A stretch of 64,000 nucleotides of DNA from Mesorhizobium sp. B2-7-2 (lineage in GTDB: Bacteria; Pseudomonadota; Alphaproteobacteria; Rhizobiales; Rhizobiaceae): assembly GCF_006440775.1 (NCBI RefSeq), contig NZ_VFTZ01000001.1:434001-498000 (forward strand), in the 5' to 3' direction. The notes under the pieces were generated by a model. It ran no database searches. It was not told the DNA's origin and saw only the letters and a list, made by a program, of their open reading frames with translations. The number at the start of each line of letters is the position of its first letter. The first letter of the stretch is position 1. A program made the translations under genes and the position numbers. Below, in pieces: positions 19,273 to 28,638 of this stretch.

Positions 19273-20101
19273 CGCCGCTGTCGTCGTCGCCGTCACCCTT
19301 GAGCGATGGAACGGCAAAGTGCCGTTTGCCGCGACTTGTGATGAAATCGATGATCTTCATGGCCGTTGGCGACCCGGCGAACTCGGCCTTGGCGAGTTCC
19401 ACATTCTCGCCGACGGTGCGGGAACGATCGAAGATCGTCCTATAGGCCTTGCGCAGCAGGTAGATTTCGGAACGCGGCAGGCCGGAGCGCTTGAGGCCTA
19501 CGATGTTCAGGCCACGCAGCTTGGCGCGGTTGCCGGCGGCGATGGCATAAGGAATGACGTCGCCAACGACCGCCGAGCAGCCGCCGATGAACACATTGTC
19601 GCCGAGCCGCACGAATTGATGAACGGCGGTCAGGCCGCCGATATAGACGTTGTCGCCGATCTCGCAATGTCCGCCCAGCGTCGCGCCATTGGCGAAGGTG
19701 GCATTCTTGCCGACGACGCAATCATGGGCGATATGGGCGTAGGCTAGAAAGTTGCCGTTGTCGCCGACAGTCGTCTCGCCACGGCTGGTGTCGGTGCCGA
19801 CATGCATTGTAACGCCTTCACGAATGGTGCAGTTCGCTCCGATGACCAGAGTGGTGCGACCGCCCTTGTGCTTGGTGTTTTGCGGCGGCGCGCCGAGCGT
19901 CGCCATTGGATAGACCTTTGTCCCGGCCCCGATGGTCGTGGCGCCCATCACCGACACATGGCTGACCAGTTCGACGCGGTCGCCGATGATCGAATCGGCG
20001 CTGACATGGCAGAAGGGTCCGATGCGGACGCCTTCGCCGAGCCTGGCTCCTTCTTCGACGATCGAGGAAGGATGAATGGATGTCGCGACTTTCATGAGCA
20101 T
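19259..20101 (-). CDS. lpxA: UDP-N-acetylglucosamine O-acyltransferase
   Basis: LpxA puts the first 3-hydroxyacyl chain on UDP-GlcNAc and commits it to lipid A. The 280-residue product is made of hexapeptide repeats (IHPSSIVEEGARLGEGVRIGP and on) that form a left-handed beta helix to about residue 190. The catalytic His lies in the AHIAHDCVVG region. A C-terminal helical domain follows, with an acidic tail (GDGDDDSGDDEG) that is longer than in E. coli (262 residues). ATG 20101 or ATG 20095 may be the start; neither has a strong ribosome site, consistent with coupling to fabZ, which ends nine bases before. Confidence 0.95.
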   Translation of the reverse strand: MLMKVATSIHPSSIVEEGARLGEGVRIGPFCHVSADSIIGDRVELVSHVSVMGATTIGAGTKVYPMATLGAPPQNTKHKGGRTTLVIGANCTIREGVTMHVGTDTSRGETTVGDNGNFLAYAHIAHDCVVGKNATFANGATLGGHCEIGDNVYIGGLTAVHQFVRLGDNVFIGGCSAVVGDVIPYAIAAGNRAKLRGLNIVGLKRSGLPRSEIYLLRKAYRTIFDRSRTVGENVELAKAEFAGSPTAMKIIDFITSRGKRHFAVPSLKGDGDDDSGDDEG

Positions 20102-20110
20102 TTCGAACCG

Positions 20111-20572
20111 TCAGCCGGTAACCATCATGGCCGAAACCTCGGCTTCGGCGGCTTTCGCGCCGTCAACCATCGCCTCGCAGGCGAATTTCAGCAGGTTGCC
20201 GCGTTTTTTGATCTTTTTGACGTGGATCCTGAGCTGATCGCCCGGAACGACCGGCTTACGGAATTTCGCATTGTCGATGGTCATGAAATAAACCAGCGAC
20301 GGCTTCTCGGTGTTGAGGCTGCGAATGCAGATCGCGCCCGCGGTCTGGGCCATGGCCTCGATGATGAGCACGCCGGGCATGACCGGTTGCTGGGGAAAAT
20401 GGCCCTGGAAATGCGGCTCGTTGATGGTCACGTTCTTGATGCCGACGGCGGACTCGTCGCCGTCTATGTCGACGATGCGATCGATCAGCAGGAACGGATA
20501 GCGATGCGGCAGGAGCTTCATAAGCCCCATGATGTCGACCGCGTCGAGTGAAGTTGCCACCGTATCAGCCAT
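20111..20572 (-). CDS. fabZ: 3-hydroxyacyl-ACP dehydratase FabZ
   Basis: FabZ dehydrates 3-hydroxyacyl-ACP in fatty acid synthesis and competes with LpxA for hydroxyacyl-ACP. The 153-residue hotdog-fold product has [13 protein letters not shown], the catalytic His in [14 protein letters not shown] and the catalytic Glu in [11 protein letters not shown]. The start overlaps the lpxD stop by eight bases. Confidence 0.96.
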   Translation of the reverse strand: MADTVATSLDAVDIMGLMKLLPHRYPFLLIDRIVDIDGDESAVGIKNVTINEPHFQGHFPQQPVMPGVLIIEAMAQTAGAICIRSLNTEKPSLVYFMTIDNAKFRKPVVPGDQLRIHVKKIKKRGNLLKFACEAMVDGAKAAEAEVSAMMVTG

Positions 20573-21620
20573 TTCCGTCGCCTTGCTTGCGCGTCCTGGC
20601 CATCCTGCGCAGCATCGCTATCTCACGCATGGCTTCCGCCATGGGTTGCGCCGGGTAACCTCCCCAGACCTCGCCTGCCGGCACGTTGTTCATGAACCCA
20701 CTTCTCGCAGCAAGCTTGGCTCCTGGCCCGATGGTCAGATGATCGGCGAGGCCGACACCGCCGCCCATGGTGACATTGTCGCCGACGACGACGGAACCGG
20801 AAATACCCGAAAGCCCGGCTATAATGCAATTGCGGCCGATGCGAACATTGTGGGCGATCTGCACCAGATTGTCGATCTTGGTGCCTTGGCCGATGACGGT
20901 GTCGGACATGGCGCCGCGGTCGACGGTCGAATTGGAGCCCACCTCGACATCGTCCTGGATGATGACGCGGCCGATCTGCGGCACGCGTTCGGGCCCTTTG
21001 GCGCCGCCGACGAAGCCGAAACCGTCCTGGCCGATCCGGGCGCCACCATGGATGATGACGCGGTTGCCGATAAGCGCATATTGAATGCTGACGCCGGGGC
21101 CGATGAAGCCGTCGCGGCCGATCTGGCAGGAACGGCCGACAACGGCGTGGGGCGCAACAACCGTGCCGCTGCCGATGGATACGCCGGGACCGATCACGGC
21201 GCCCGCCTCTACGATCGCCCCGTCCTCGATATGCGCGGAAGGATCGATAAACGCGTGGGGCGATATGCCGGTTTCTCCGGTTAACGGCCCCGGAGTCGCA
21301 GCCTGCGGAAACAACAGGCGTCCGACCATCGCGAAAGCTTGCTGCGGGCGCGGATGCATGAGCACCGCGATGCCCGGCGGCGCCTTGCTGGCGAAATCGG
21401 CGGGGCATAGCACCGCAGCCGCCCTGAGCGACGGCATCAAGGCGAAATTGCGCTTGCCGTCGACAAAGACGAGCGCGCCGTTGCCACCCTCGTTGGCGGG
21501 AGCCAGCGCCTCGATGGCAATTTCGGCCTGATCGGAATCGAACAGGCTGGCGCCGGTCAGATTCGCGACCTCGCCAGCCGTGTACCGGCGTGAAGGCGCG
21601 AAGAACACCGGATCGGTCAT
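20565..21620 (-). CDS. lpxD: UDP-3-O-(3-hydroxyacyl)glucosamine N-acyltransferase
   Basis: LpxD adds the second acyl chain in lipid A synthesis. The 351-residue product has an N-terminal uridine-binding domain (about residues 1-105, with [14 protein letters not shown]) and then a long run of hexapeptide repeats (about 110-310, for example [17 protein letters not shown]). The catalytic His region is [14 protein letters not shown]-terminal helix ends in [10 protein letters not shown]. It is preceded by bamA on the same strand and overlaps fabZ by eight bases. Confidence 0.95.
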   Translation of the reverse strand: MTDPVFFAPSRRYTAGEVANLTGASLFDSDQAEIAIEALAPANEGGNGALVFVDGKRNFALMPSLRAAAVLCPADFASKAPPGIAVLMHPRPQQAFAMVGRLLFPQAATPGPLTGETGISPHAFIDPSAHIEDGAIVEAGAVIGPGVSIGSGTVVAPHAVVGRSCQIGRDGFIGPGVSIQYALIGNRVIIHGGARIGQDGFGFVGGAKGPERVPQIGRVIIQDDVEVGSNSTVDRGAMSDTVIGQGTKIDNLVQIAHNVRIGRNCIIAGLSGISGSVVVGDNVTMGGGVGLADHLTIGPGAKLAARSGFMNNVPAGEVWGGYPAQPMAEAMREIAMLRRMARTRKQGDGNG

Positions 21621-21698
21621 TCCAGAAGTAATATCCAGCTGGGTTGGATCGGTCCACTCCGGGCCGTCATCCGGCCCGGAACCATCGCAACCACGAAA

Positions 21699-24065
21699 TT
21701 AGAAGCGGGTCGCGATACCGAAGTTGAATTCCTGAACGTTGTCAGTCGACTCTTTCTTGACCGGGATCGCATAGTCGATGCGGATCGGACCAAACGGCGA
21801 AGCCCACATCAGGCCGACACCGACCGAGGCACGTAGCTTCATGCCGGTAGACGACGGATCAACCAGTGCGTCACCCAGCTTGTTGCCATAGAGCGTCGCT
21901 GCATCGGCAAATACGGCGCCACGCAGACCAAAGCTCTCCGGTATCACCGGCAGCGGGAACTGGGCTTCGGCGGAAGCGTTGAAATACGTTGTTCCGCCGA
22001 GATGGTCGCCGCTGGTTCCGGTAGCCACCGGGCCGATACCGCCGTATTCGAAGCCTCGGATCATGCGGTCGTTGCTTTGGAAATAATCAAAGATGCGCAG
22101 GTCGTTGCTGCCATAACCCGCGATATAACCCGCCCCGCCCGAGACGAGACCAACCAAGTCAAGCTGTTCCGACAGGGTCTGGTAGACGCTCGCACGCCCG
22201 GTCACCTTCACCCACTTGGCGTCGCCTCCGAGGCCAGCAAACTCAGTGGTGCCGGTGATATAAAGACCCTCATGTGGGTTCTTCATATCGTCGATGGTGT
22301 TGTAGACAAGACCCAGGCTGACCGATGACTTCAGCCACGGGCTTTCTTCGATGCCGTTTTTGATAGCCTGCGAAAGATTGCAGTCGCCCTCAACACCGTC
22401 GCCGTTGTCGTCGCAGTGATCGAACTCGTATTTTTCTTGCGAGATATTGTACGCCAGCTGCGTCGAAATGTTGTCGGTGATCGGCAGGCCGAAGCGGACG
22501 GTCGCCCCAGTGACGTTGCTGTCGTAGTGATCGTACTCGCGGGTCGACTTATAGATATCGAAGCCCGCCGCGATACGCCGGCCGAGGAAGTAAGGCTCGG
22601 TGAACGAAATGGCATAGTCGCGCGAATGCCTGCCGCCGCCGGCCGACAGCTTGATATACTGGCCGCGCCCAAGGAAGTTACGCTCCGTGATCGAACCTTC
22701 GATCGACGGGCCGGGCGTGTCGCCGCCAGTGGAATAACCAGCGCCGACCGAGAATTCGCCGGTCGACTTCTCGACCACGGTGACCACCAGCACTACCTGG
22801 TCCGGCGCTGAGCCGGGGACGGTCGAAATGTCGACAGACTGGAAATAATCAAGGGCTTCCAGCCGCTTCTTCGCGCGCTGGATGAGAACCTGGTTGAAGG
22901 CATCGCCTTCGCTGACATCGAATTCGCGACGGATGACATAGTCGCGCGTGCGGTCGTTGCCGCGGATTTCGATGCGCTCGACATAGGCCTTGGTGCCCTG
23001 GTCGATCGTGTAGACGACCGAAATGGTGTGGTTCTCGAAATTGCGGTCGCCGCGCGGCGTCACCTGGGCGAAGGCATAGCCCGAACCCGCGACCTTCTCG
23101 GTCAACGCGACGATCGAATCCTCGACGTCCTTGGCGTTGTAGACGTCGCCCTTGTGGGTTTCGACCGCCGATTCCAGCGCCTTCGAATCGACTTCAGGGA
23201 TGGTGCTTTCCACGCTGACGTCGCCGAACGTATAGCGATCGCCTTCCTGCACGGTAATGGTGACCGTGTATTTGTTGGTGGCGTCGTCAAGCTCGCCGAC
23301 GGCCGAGACAACCTGGAAGTCGGCATAGCCGTGATTGTAGTAGAAGCGGCGCAGCAGCTCCTGGTCGGCGCGCAGCTTGTCCTCGTCATAGACGTCGTCG
23401 CGCAGCACAAAGGACAGCCAGGACGAGCGCTTGGTGTTGATGACGTCCGACAGGCGGCGGCTGGAATAAGCGTGGTTGCCGACGAAGTTGATCGCCGCGA
23501 TCTGGGTGCGGCCGCCTTCGTTGATGTTGAAGACCACGTTCACGCGGTTGTCGCCGAGATCCATGACCTGCGTGGTCACGGCGGCGTCGTCGCGGCCGAT
23601 GCGCTTGTAAGCCGTCTTGATCGCCTCGACATCGGCGTCCAGCGCCTGCTGCGAGAAGGTTGCACGCGGCTTCAGCTGGATACCCATCTGAAGCGCGTTG
23701 TCCTTGATCTTCTTGTTGCCCTGGAACAGGACCTGGTTGACGACCTTGTATTCGGAAACCTTGACGACAAGGCTCGAACCGACCTGGTTGATCTGAACGT
23801 CCGAGAACAGACCCGTGCCGAACAGCGCCTTGACGGCGTCGTCGATATCGGAGCTGGAAAAAGGCTTGCCCGGCTTGATCGAAATGTAATTGCGGATGGT
23901 TTCCGCATCGACGCGCTGGTTGCCGCTGACCTCGACACGCGAGATGACCGCGGCCTCGGCCACCGACGTGGCGGCGAACTGCACTGCGAGCGCGCCTGGC
24001 ACGACCAGAGCGGCGGACAAAGCCGCCGCGGAAGCGGCGCTCAGAAACTTGGATGCTGCCTTCAT
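21699..24065 (-). CDS. bamA: Outer membrane protein assembly factor BamA
   Basis: BamA is the core of the BAM complex that inserts beta-barrel proteins into the outer membrane. The 788-residue product has a signal peptide (MKAASKFLSAASAAALSAAL to about residue 45), five POTRA domains (about 48-420, the first with SRVEVSGNQRVDAETI) and a 16-strand Omp85 barrel ending in the outer-membrane signal NFGIATRF with a terminal Phe. The barrel has the GGTTYFNASAEAQFPLP strand. ATG 24065 was chosen because it starts the signal peptide. A candidate promoter lies about 70 bases upstream. Confidence 0.95.
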   Translation of the reverse strand: MKAASKFLSAASAAALSAALVVPGALAVQFAATSVAEAAVISRVEVSGNQRVDAETIRNYISIKPGKPFSSSDIDDAVKALFGTGLFSDVQINQVGSSLVVKVSEYKVVNQVLFQGNKKIKDNALQMGIQLKPRATFSQQALDADVEAIKTAYKRIGRDDAAVTTQVMDLGDNRVNVVFNINEGGRTQIAAINFVGNHAYSSRRLSDVINTKRSSWLSFVLRDDVYDEDKLRADQELLRRFYYNHGYADFQVVSAVGELDDATNKYTVTITVQEGDRYTFGDVSVESTIPEVDSKALESAVETHKGDVYNAKDVEDSIVALTEKVAGSGYAFAQVTPRGDRNFENHTISVVYTIDQGTKAYVERIEIRGNDRTRDYVIRREFDVSEGDAFNQVLIQRAKKRLEALDYFQSVDISTVPGSAPDQVVLVVTVVEKSTGEFSVGAGYSTGGDTPGPSIEGSITERNFLGRGQYIKLSAGGGRHSRDYAISFTEPYFLGRRIAAGFDIYKSTREYDHYDSNVTGATVRFGLPITDNISTQLAYNISQEKYEFDHCDDNGDGVEGDCNLSQAIKNGIEESPWLKSSVSLGLVYNTIDDMKNPHEGLYITGTTEFAGLGGDAKWVKVTGRASVYQTLSEQLDLVGLVSGGAGYIAGYGSNDLRIFDYFQSNDRMIRGFEYGGIGPVATGTSGDHLGGTTYFNASAEAQFPLPVIPESFGLRGAVFADAATLYGNKLGDALVDPSSTGMKLRASVGVGLMWASPFGPIRIDYAIPVKKESTDNVQEFNFGIATRF

Positions 24066-24134
24066 CGGGCTTTTGTACCTTTTTCTCGTAGTCCCCACGG
24101 CGAGAAAACCGGACGTGCGGTATTTTCCCTTACC

Positions 24135-24163
24135 GTATTAACCGGATTTTCCCTACACGCAAG
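24135..24163 (-). promoter_or_regulatory. Candidate sigma-70 promoter in front of bamA
   Basis: On the minus strand CTTGCG (24158-24163) is followed after 17 bases by TAATAC (24135-24140). The 218-base gap between rseP and bamA is the widest in the envelope cluster, so an internal promoter is plausible. It would give bamA-lpxD-fabZ-lpxA-lpxI-lpxB some independence from the upstream genes. Confidence 0.45.
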
Positions 24164-24283
24164 GCTCCCGGTTAATTTGTATTTACTTAACCGTACCGCG
24201 TGGCTTTCGCGTCACGCATATCCCCACGCATGGTAAACGGCATCTCAATATGATCGGCGCTGAAGCCAAATTTCTTCATGATT

Positions 24284-25426
24284 TCAGCACCCAAACAGAT
24301 CGTTCCAAAACACGAAGCCCATGAAGCCGAGCACCAGGAACAACCCAGTCCGGTAGGCCATCTCCATCGTTCGCTCCGAAACGGGCCGCCTTATGACGGC
24401 CTCCACGCCGTAGAACAACAGGTGGCCGCCGTCGAGAGGGGGAATCGGCAGGAGATTGAGAAATCCTATTCCGACTGACAGAAATGCAACAAGCTGCACC
24501 AGCCACTCGAAGCCGAGCTTGGCTGCCTGGCCCGACATCTTCGCGATCTTGATCGGACCGCCCAACTGGCATTTGTCCTCGCGTCCAAGCGCAAAGCGCT
24601 GCAGGAACTGGCCGGTGCGCTCGATCACGTGCCCGGTTTCCTCGACCGCCGCCACCACGGCGCCGGCCGGCGTATAGGAAATCAGGCGCGGCTGGCCGAG
24701 CTCGGCGTTGTTGACGACGCCGATGACCGCGACCTTGACCTTGTTGCCCAGCGCATCCTGCTGCTCCATGGGCTCCGGCGCGGCCGTAACCTCGATTTGC
24801 TTGCCATCGCGCAGCATGGTGAAGGTGATGGCGTCGCCAGCCCGGCCTGAAACCAGCCGCTGCACGTCGGCGAATGTCTCCACCTTGCTGCCGTCGACTT
24901 TCACGAATCGGTCGCCCGGCTGGATTCCGGCTTTCTCCGCCGGGCTGCCCGCGGTCACTTCGGCCACCATCGGCTCCAGGACCGGACGGCCATAGAGGGA
25001 AAACAGCACCGCAAACACGGCGATCGTCAGCAGGAAATTGAACAGCGGCCCGGCAACGACGGTAGCAGCGCGCTTCCAGATCGGTTGCGTGTGGAAGGCG
25101 ACCTCGCGCTCGGCATCCGTCAGCGATTCGATCTCTTCCGTGCTCGGCTGGCTCGACGTCGCATTCATGTCGCCGACGAATTTGACGTAGCCGCCAAGCG
25201 GAATGGCGCAAAGCTTCCAGCGCGTGCCGCGGCGGTCGTAAAAGCCGAAGAGCTCGGGGCCGAAGCCGATGGAGAAGGCCTTCACGCCGATGCCGCACCA
25301 GCGGCCGATCAGATAGTGGCCCATCTCGTGGACGAACACGACGACGGTCAGCACGAACAGAAACGGCACGAGCGTGCCAAGGACGAAGCCTTGTGTGCTG
25401 AAAACCGCGTGAAAGATGTCGTTCAA
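24284..25426 (-). CDS. rseP: Site-2 intramembrane metalloprotease RseP (RIP)
   Basis: RseP cleaves anti-sigma factors and remnant signal peptides inside the inner membrane. The 380-residue product has the zinc motif HEMGH (residues 33-37) in the first membrane helix, one PDZ domain (about 125-205, with AEKAGIQPGDRFVKVDGSKV), and the second zinc-ligand motif in NLLPIPPLDGGHL. It has one PDZ, whereas E. coli RseP has two. The start is a TTG (25426) with GAGGGC upstream; no in-frame ATG precedes it. Dxr is not encoded between this gene and cdsA. Confidence 0.94.
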   Translation of the reverse strand: MNDIFHAVFSTQGFVLGTLVPFLFVLTVVVFVHEMGHYLIGRWCGIGVKAFSIGFGPELFGFYDRRGTRWKLCAIPLGGYVKFVGDMNATSSQPSTEEIESLTDAEREVAFHTQPIWKRAATVVAGPLFNFLLTIAVFAVLFSLYGRPVLEPMVAEVTAGSPAEKAGIQPGDRFVKVDGSKVETFADVQRLVSGRAGDAITFTMLRDGKQIEVTAAPEPMEQQDALGNKVKVAVIGVVNNAELGQPRLISYTPAGAVVAAVEETGHVIERTGQFLQRFALGREDKCQLGGPIKIAKMSGQAAKLGFEWLVQLVAFLSVGIGFLNLLPIPPLDGGHLLFYGVEAVIRRPVSERTMEMAYRTGLFLVLGFMGFVFWNDLFGC

Positions 25427-25529
25427 GTCATGCCCTCAATTCGCCCGCGAGCGACATTCCACCGCGACTGTGGCATCAATCCGGGCGAATCGGTGGCCCG
25501 CGCCTTTTTTCGCCTTACTGCCGCTACGT

Positions 25530-26345
25530 TCAGTTCGGAAAAAGCCCCAATGCCGGATGCTCGGCGCCCGCCGCGACCCAACCTATGACGTACAGCGCGA
25601 ACGCGGCCGCGACAAGCCCGTCCACCCTGTCCATGACGCCGCCATGGCCGGGAATGAGATTGCTGGAATCCTTGGCGCCGTGCCGGCGCTTGACCCATGA
25701 TTCGAACAGGTCGCCGGCTTGCGAAACGATCGACAGAGCAAGGGCCACGAGGCCAAGCTGGACGAGGTTGCCGGCGCCGGCCGCGATTGCGAGCAAAACT
25801 CCGGCGATAACGCCGCCGACCGCGCCGCCCAGAGCGCCGCTCTGGGTCTTGCCGGGCGAGATCGAAGGTGCAAGCTTCGGGCCGCCGACAGCGCGGCCGA
25901 CGAAATAGGCTGCTATGTCGGTTGCCCAGACCACGGCGAACAGGAAGAGAATCGCAATCAGCCCGGAATGATTGTCGTCACGGAGATAGGCGAGCGAAAA
26001 GCCGGATGGTGCTGCGTAGGCCACTCCCGAGGCTTCCCACGGCGCGGCCCCCTTGGTCCGGGCGACAATGGCCGCGACCGCCACCAGGATCGCGACGAGG
26101 AGCAGCAGCCACAAGGCCGGCAGACCGGCGATCAGCGCGCCGACGAAGATCAGAATCAGCACTTCGGGCAGGAAGCCGAGCGCCGCGCCGTTCCCGGCGC
26201 GCGCCATGCGCGTCCATTCATAGAAGATCAGCGCCGCTATTCCCGCGCAGAACAGCCGGAACGGCAATCCGCCGAGCCAGGTGAGCGCGAGCGTCAGAGC
26301 CGCCATCACGATTGCCGAGATGACGCGCTGCTGGAGGTTACTCAT
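25530..26345 (-). CDS. cdsA: Phosphatidate cytidylyltransferase
   Basis: CdsA makes CDP-diacylglycerol from phosphatidate and CTP at the inner membrane. The 271-residue product has about seven or eight membrane helices and the C-terminal CDP-transferase signature SWVKRRHGAKDSSNLIPGHGG followed by MDRVDGL. The ATG has its ribosome site within the uppS 3' flank; the gap to the uppS stop is 12 bases. Confidence 0.94.
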   Translation of the reverse strand: MSNLQQRVISAIVMAALTLALTWLGGLPFRLFCAGIAALIFYEWTRMARAGNGAALGFLPEVLILIFVGALIAGLPALWLLLLVAILVAVAAIVARTKGAAPWEASGVAYAAPSGFSLAYLRDDNHSGLIAILFLFAVVWATDIAAYFVGRAVGGPKLAPSISPGKTQSGALGGAVGGVIAGVLLAIAAGAGNLVQLGLVALALSIVSQAGDLFESWVKRRHGAKDSSNLIPGHGGVMDRVDGLVAAAFALYVIGWVAAGAEHPALGLFPN

Positions 26346-26357
26346 GCGTGGCAGCGC

Positions 26358-27077
26358 CTAAAGCGCGACGTCGCGGGCGGCGAGCCCGCCAAAGCGTCGT
26401 TCGCGGCCGGCAAAGTCGCGCAAGGCGTCGGCCAGATGCTCGCGGCTGAAGTCAGGCCAATAGCAAGGCAGGAAGACGAGCTCGCTATAGGCAGCCTGCC
26501 AGAGAAGGAAATTCGACAGCCTGAGCTCGCCGCTGGTTCGGATCACCAACTCGGGATCGGGAATGCCCTTTGTGTCGAGCAAAGCGGCGAAACTTTCCGC
26601 CGTGATCGCCTCGCTCGCCATGTCGCCGCGCGCGACGGCCTCCGCCAGCTTGCGCGCTGTGCGCACGATCTCGTCGCGGCCGCCGTAATTGAAGGCGATG
26701 ACCAGTGTCAGCGCCTCGTTGCCGGCGGTCAGCGATTCGGCCTCCTGCAGCAGCCCCCGGATATCGGGCTGCAGCCCCTCTTTGTCGCCGATCACTCTCA
26801 CCCGCACGCCGTTCTGATGCAGTTCGGCGAGATCGCGGCGGATGAACAGCTTCAAAAGCCCCATGAGGTCGCTGACCTCGGATTTCGGCCGCGACCAGTT
26901 CTCCGAGGAAAATGCGTAGACCGTCAGATAGGAGATGCCGAGCTCGGGTGCGGCGCGCACCGTCTTGCGCAGAGCCTCGACGCCGGCGCGATGCCCGGCA
27001 AGGCGCGGCAGGCCGCGCGCCTTGGCCCAGCGTCCGTTTCCATCCATGATGATCGCGACATGCGCGGGCGTTGCCAT
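26358..27077 (-). CDS. uppS: Isoprenyl (undecaprenyl) diphosphate synthase
   Basis: UppS extends farnesyl diphosphate with isopentenyl units to undecaprenyl diphosphate, the lipid carrier for peptidoglycan and O-antigen. The 239-residue product has the substrate motif [10 protein letters not shown] (Asp about residue 11), the [10 protein letters not shown] and [10 protein letters not shown] segments, and the C-terminal [20 protein letters not shown] signature. It lies between frr and cdsA on the same strand. Confidence 0.95.
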   Translation of the reverse strand: MATPAHVAIIMDGNGRWAKARGLPRLAGHRAGVEALRKTVRAAPELGISYLTVYAFSSENWSRPKSEVSDLMGLLKLFIRRDLAELHQNGVRVRVIGDKEGLQPDIRGLLQEAESLTAGNEALTLVIAFNYGGRDEIVRTARKLAEAVARGDMASEAITAESFAALLDTKGIPDPELVIRTSGELRLSNFLLWQAAYSELVFLPCYWPDFSREHLADALRDFAGRERRFGGLAARDVAL

Positions 27078-27108
27078 GGTCTCGCTTTCGAGCCGGAAAA
27101 CCCCGACC

Positions 27109-27663
27109 CTAAACCTGCATGATTTCAGCTTCCTTATCGGAAAGCAGGTGATCGATGGTGCTGATCATCTCGTCGGTCAGCTTCTGGACCTGGTCGGATC
27201 GCTTGCGGTGATCGTCCTCGCTGATGGTGCCGTCCTTCTCAGCCTTCTTGAGGAAATCCATGCCGTCGCGGCGGACATGGCGCACCGCGACGCGTGCGTT
27301 CTCGGCATAGCCATGCGAGATCTTGACCAGTTCCTTGCGGCGCTGCTCATTGAGCTCCGGCAGCGGGATCCTGAGATTGGTGCCGTCGACGATCGGATTG
27401 AAGCCCAGATTGGCTTCGCGGATAGCGCGGTCGACCGCGCTGACCATCGACTTGTCCCAGACCGAGACCGAAATCATGCGCGGCTCCGGCACCGTCACGT
27501 TGGCGACCTGGTTGATCGGCATCGTCGTGCCGTAGGCCTGGACCTGGACGGCGTCGAGCAGGTTGCTGGAGGCTCGGCCGGTGCGCAGCGACGCCAGGTC
27601 GTGCTTGAAGGCGGCGATCGCCCCGTCCATGCGTCGCTTCAGGTCTTCGAACTCGCCACTCAT
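27109..27663 (-). CDS. frr: Ribosome recycling factor
   Basis: RRF splits post-termination ribosomes together with EF-G. The 184-residue product has the two-domain family layout: the three-helix bundle starts with [19 protein letters not shown], contains [12 protein letters not shown], and ends with [25 protein letters not shown] abuts the ATG at 27669 but is six bases before the ATG at 27663, so the shorter start MSGEFEDL was chosen. Confidence 0.95.
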   Translation of the reverse strand: MSGEFEDLKRRMDGAIAAFKHDLASLRTGRASSNLLDAVQVQAYGTTMPINQVANVTVPEPRMISVSVWDKSMVSAVDRAIREANLGFNPIVDGTNLRIPLPELNEQRRKELVKISHGYAENARVAVRHVRRDGMDFLKKAEKDGTISEDDHRKRSDQVQKLTDEMISTIDHLLSDKEAEIMQV

Positions 27664-27747
27664 GATCATCTCCTCGACCCGTTCGCCGGGTTCACTGCTT
27701 ATGCCGTCGTCCCGTCCGCGGTACCGTTCAACGGATCCCGGCCTCGG

Positions 27748-28470
27748 TTATTTGTCCGCGACGACCGTGCAATGGCCGCCGCCCCTTAGAATATCGCCGA
27801 AACCACCTTTTTCGTGGATCGAATAGACGATTATCGGAATGTTGTTTTCACGCGCAAGTGCAATCGCGGCGGTGTCCATGATCGCAAGACCGCGTTTGAT
27901 GACTTCGGCGTGGCTGATGCGGTCGAAACGGACCGCGTTCGGGTCCTTCTTGGGGTCGGCCGAATAGACCCCGTCGACCTGCGTGCCCTTGAACAGCGCA
28001 TCGGCGCCGATCTCGGCGGCGCGCAGGGCCGCGGCCGAATCGGTGGTGAAGAACGGATTGCCGGTTCCGCCGGCGAATATGACCACCTTGCCCTGGTTCA
28101 TATAAGCTGTCGCCTGGCGTTGGGAAAAGCTCTCGCAAAGTTCCGGCATGGCGATCGCCGAAAGCACGACGGCATCGACGCCGATCTTGTTGAGCGAGGT
28201 GCGCAGCGCCAGCGAATTGATGACGGTGGCGAGCATGCCCATGTGATCGCCGGTGACCCGGTCGCCGCCTTTCGAGGCCACAGCTACGCCGCGAAAAATG
28301 TTGCCGCCGCCGATGACGACCCCCACTTCGACGCCCAGCGCGCGCGCCTCCGCAATGTCGGCGGCGATGCGGTCGACAACGGAGACATCGATGCCGAAAT
28401 GCTGCTCGCCCATCAACGCTTCGCCCGAAGCCTTCAGCACGACACGTCGATAGAGGGGCTTCACCGTCAT
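27748..28470 (-). CDS. pyrH: Uridylate kinase
   Basis: PyrH phosphorylates UMP to UDP and is regulated by GTP and UTP. The 240-residue product has the amino-acid-kinase fold: RVVLKASGEALMG, VVIGGGNIFRG, the DHMGMLATVINSLAL hexamer-interface segment and the FAGGTGNPFFTTDSAAALRA nucleotide loop. In most proteobacteria it directly follows tsf; here a 2.7 kb accessory cassette lies between. Confidence 0.96.
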   Translation of the reverse strand: MTVKPLYRRVVLKASGEALMGEQHFGIDVSVVDRIAADIAEARALGVEVGVVIGGGNIFRGVAVASKGGDRVTGDHMGMLATVINSLALRTSLNKIGVDAVVLSAIAMPELCESFSQRQATAYMNQGKVVIFAGGTGNPFFTTDSAAALRAAEIGADALFKGTQVDGVYSADPKKDPNAVRFDRISHAEVIKRGLAIMDTAAIALARENNIPIIVYSIHEKGGFGDILRGGGHCTVVADK

Positions 28471-28561
28471 CTCATTCCTCGAATATCTCGGCGCGGCAAT
28501 TTTGGAGGCAAAACCGCCCCCGCTTCATCCGGCGATGCTGTCATGACGGGTTGACCCGATA

Positions 28562-28598
28562 CACGAAGGGCGCGGCGATGTCACGCCGCGCCCTCGTG
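28562..28598 (-). terminator. Strong GC hairpin between the aldo/keto reductase and pyrH
   Basis: CACGAAGGGCGCGGCG (28562-28577) pairs with CGCCGCGCCCTCGTG (28584-28598) with one bulged A and a six-base loop. It lies downstream of the aldo/keto reductase stop on the minus strand. No T-tract follows the stem, so termination is likely but not certain. Confidence 0.55.
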
Positions 28599-28638
28599 CA
28601 AAATTCCAGGCTTTTTCGGTCAGTTGCCGCCTCTTTGA

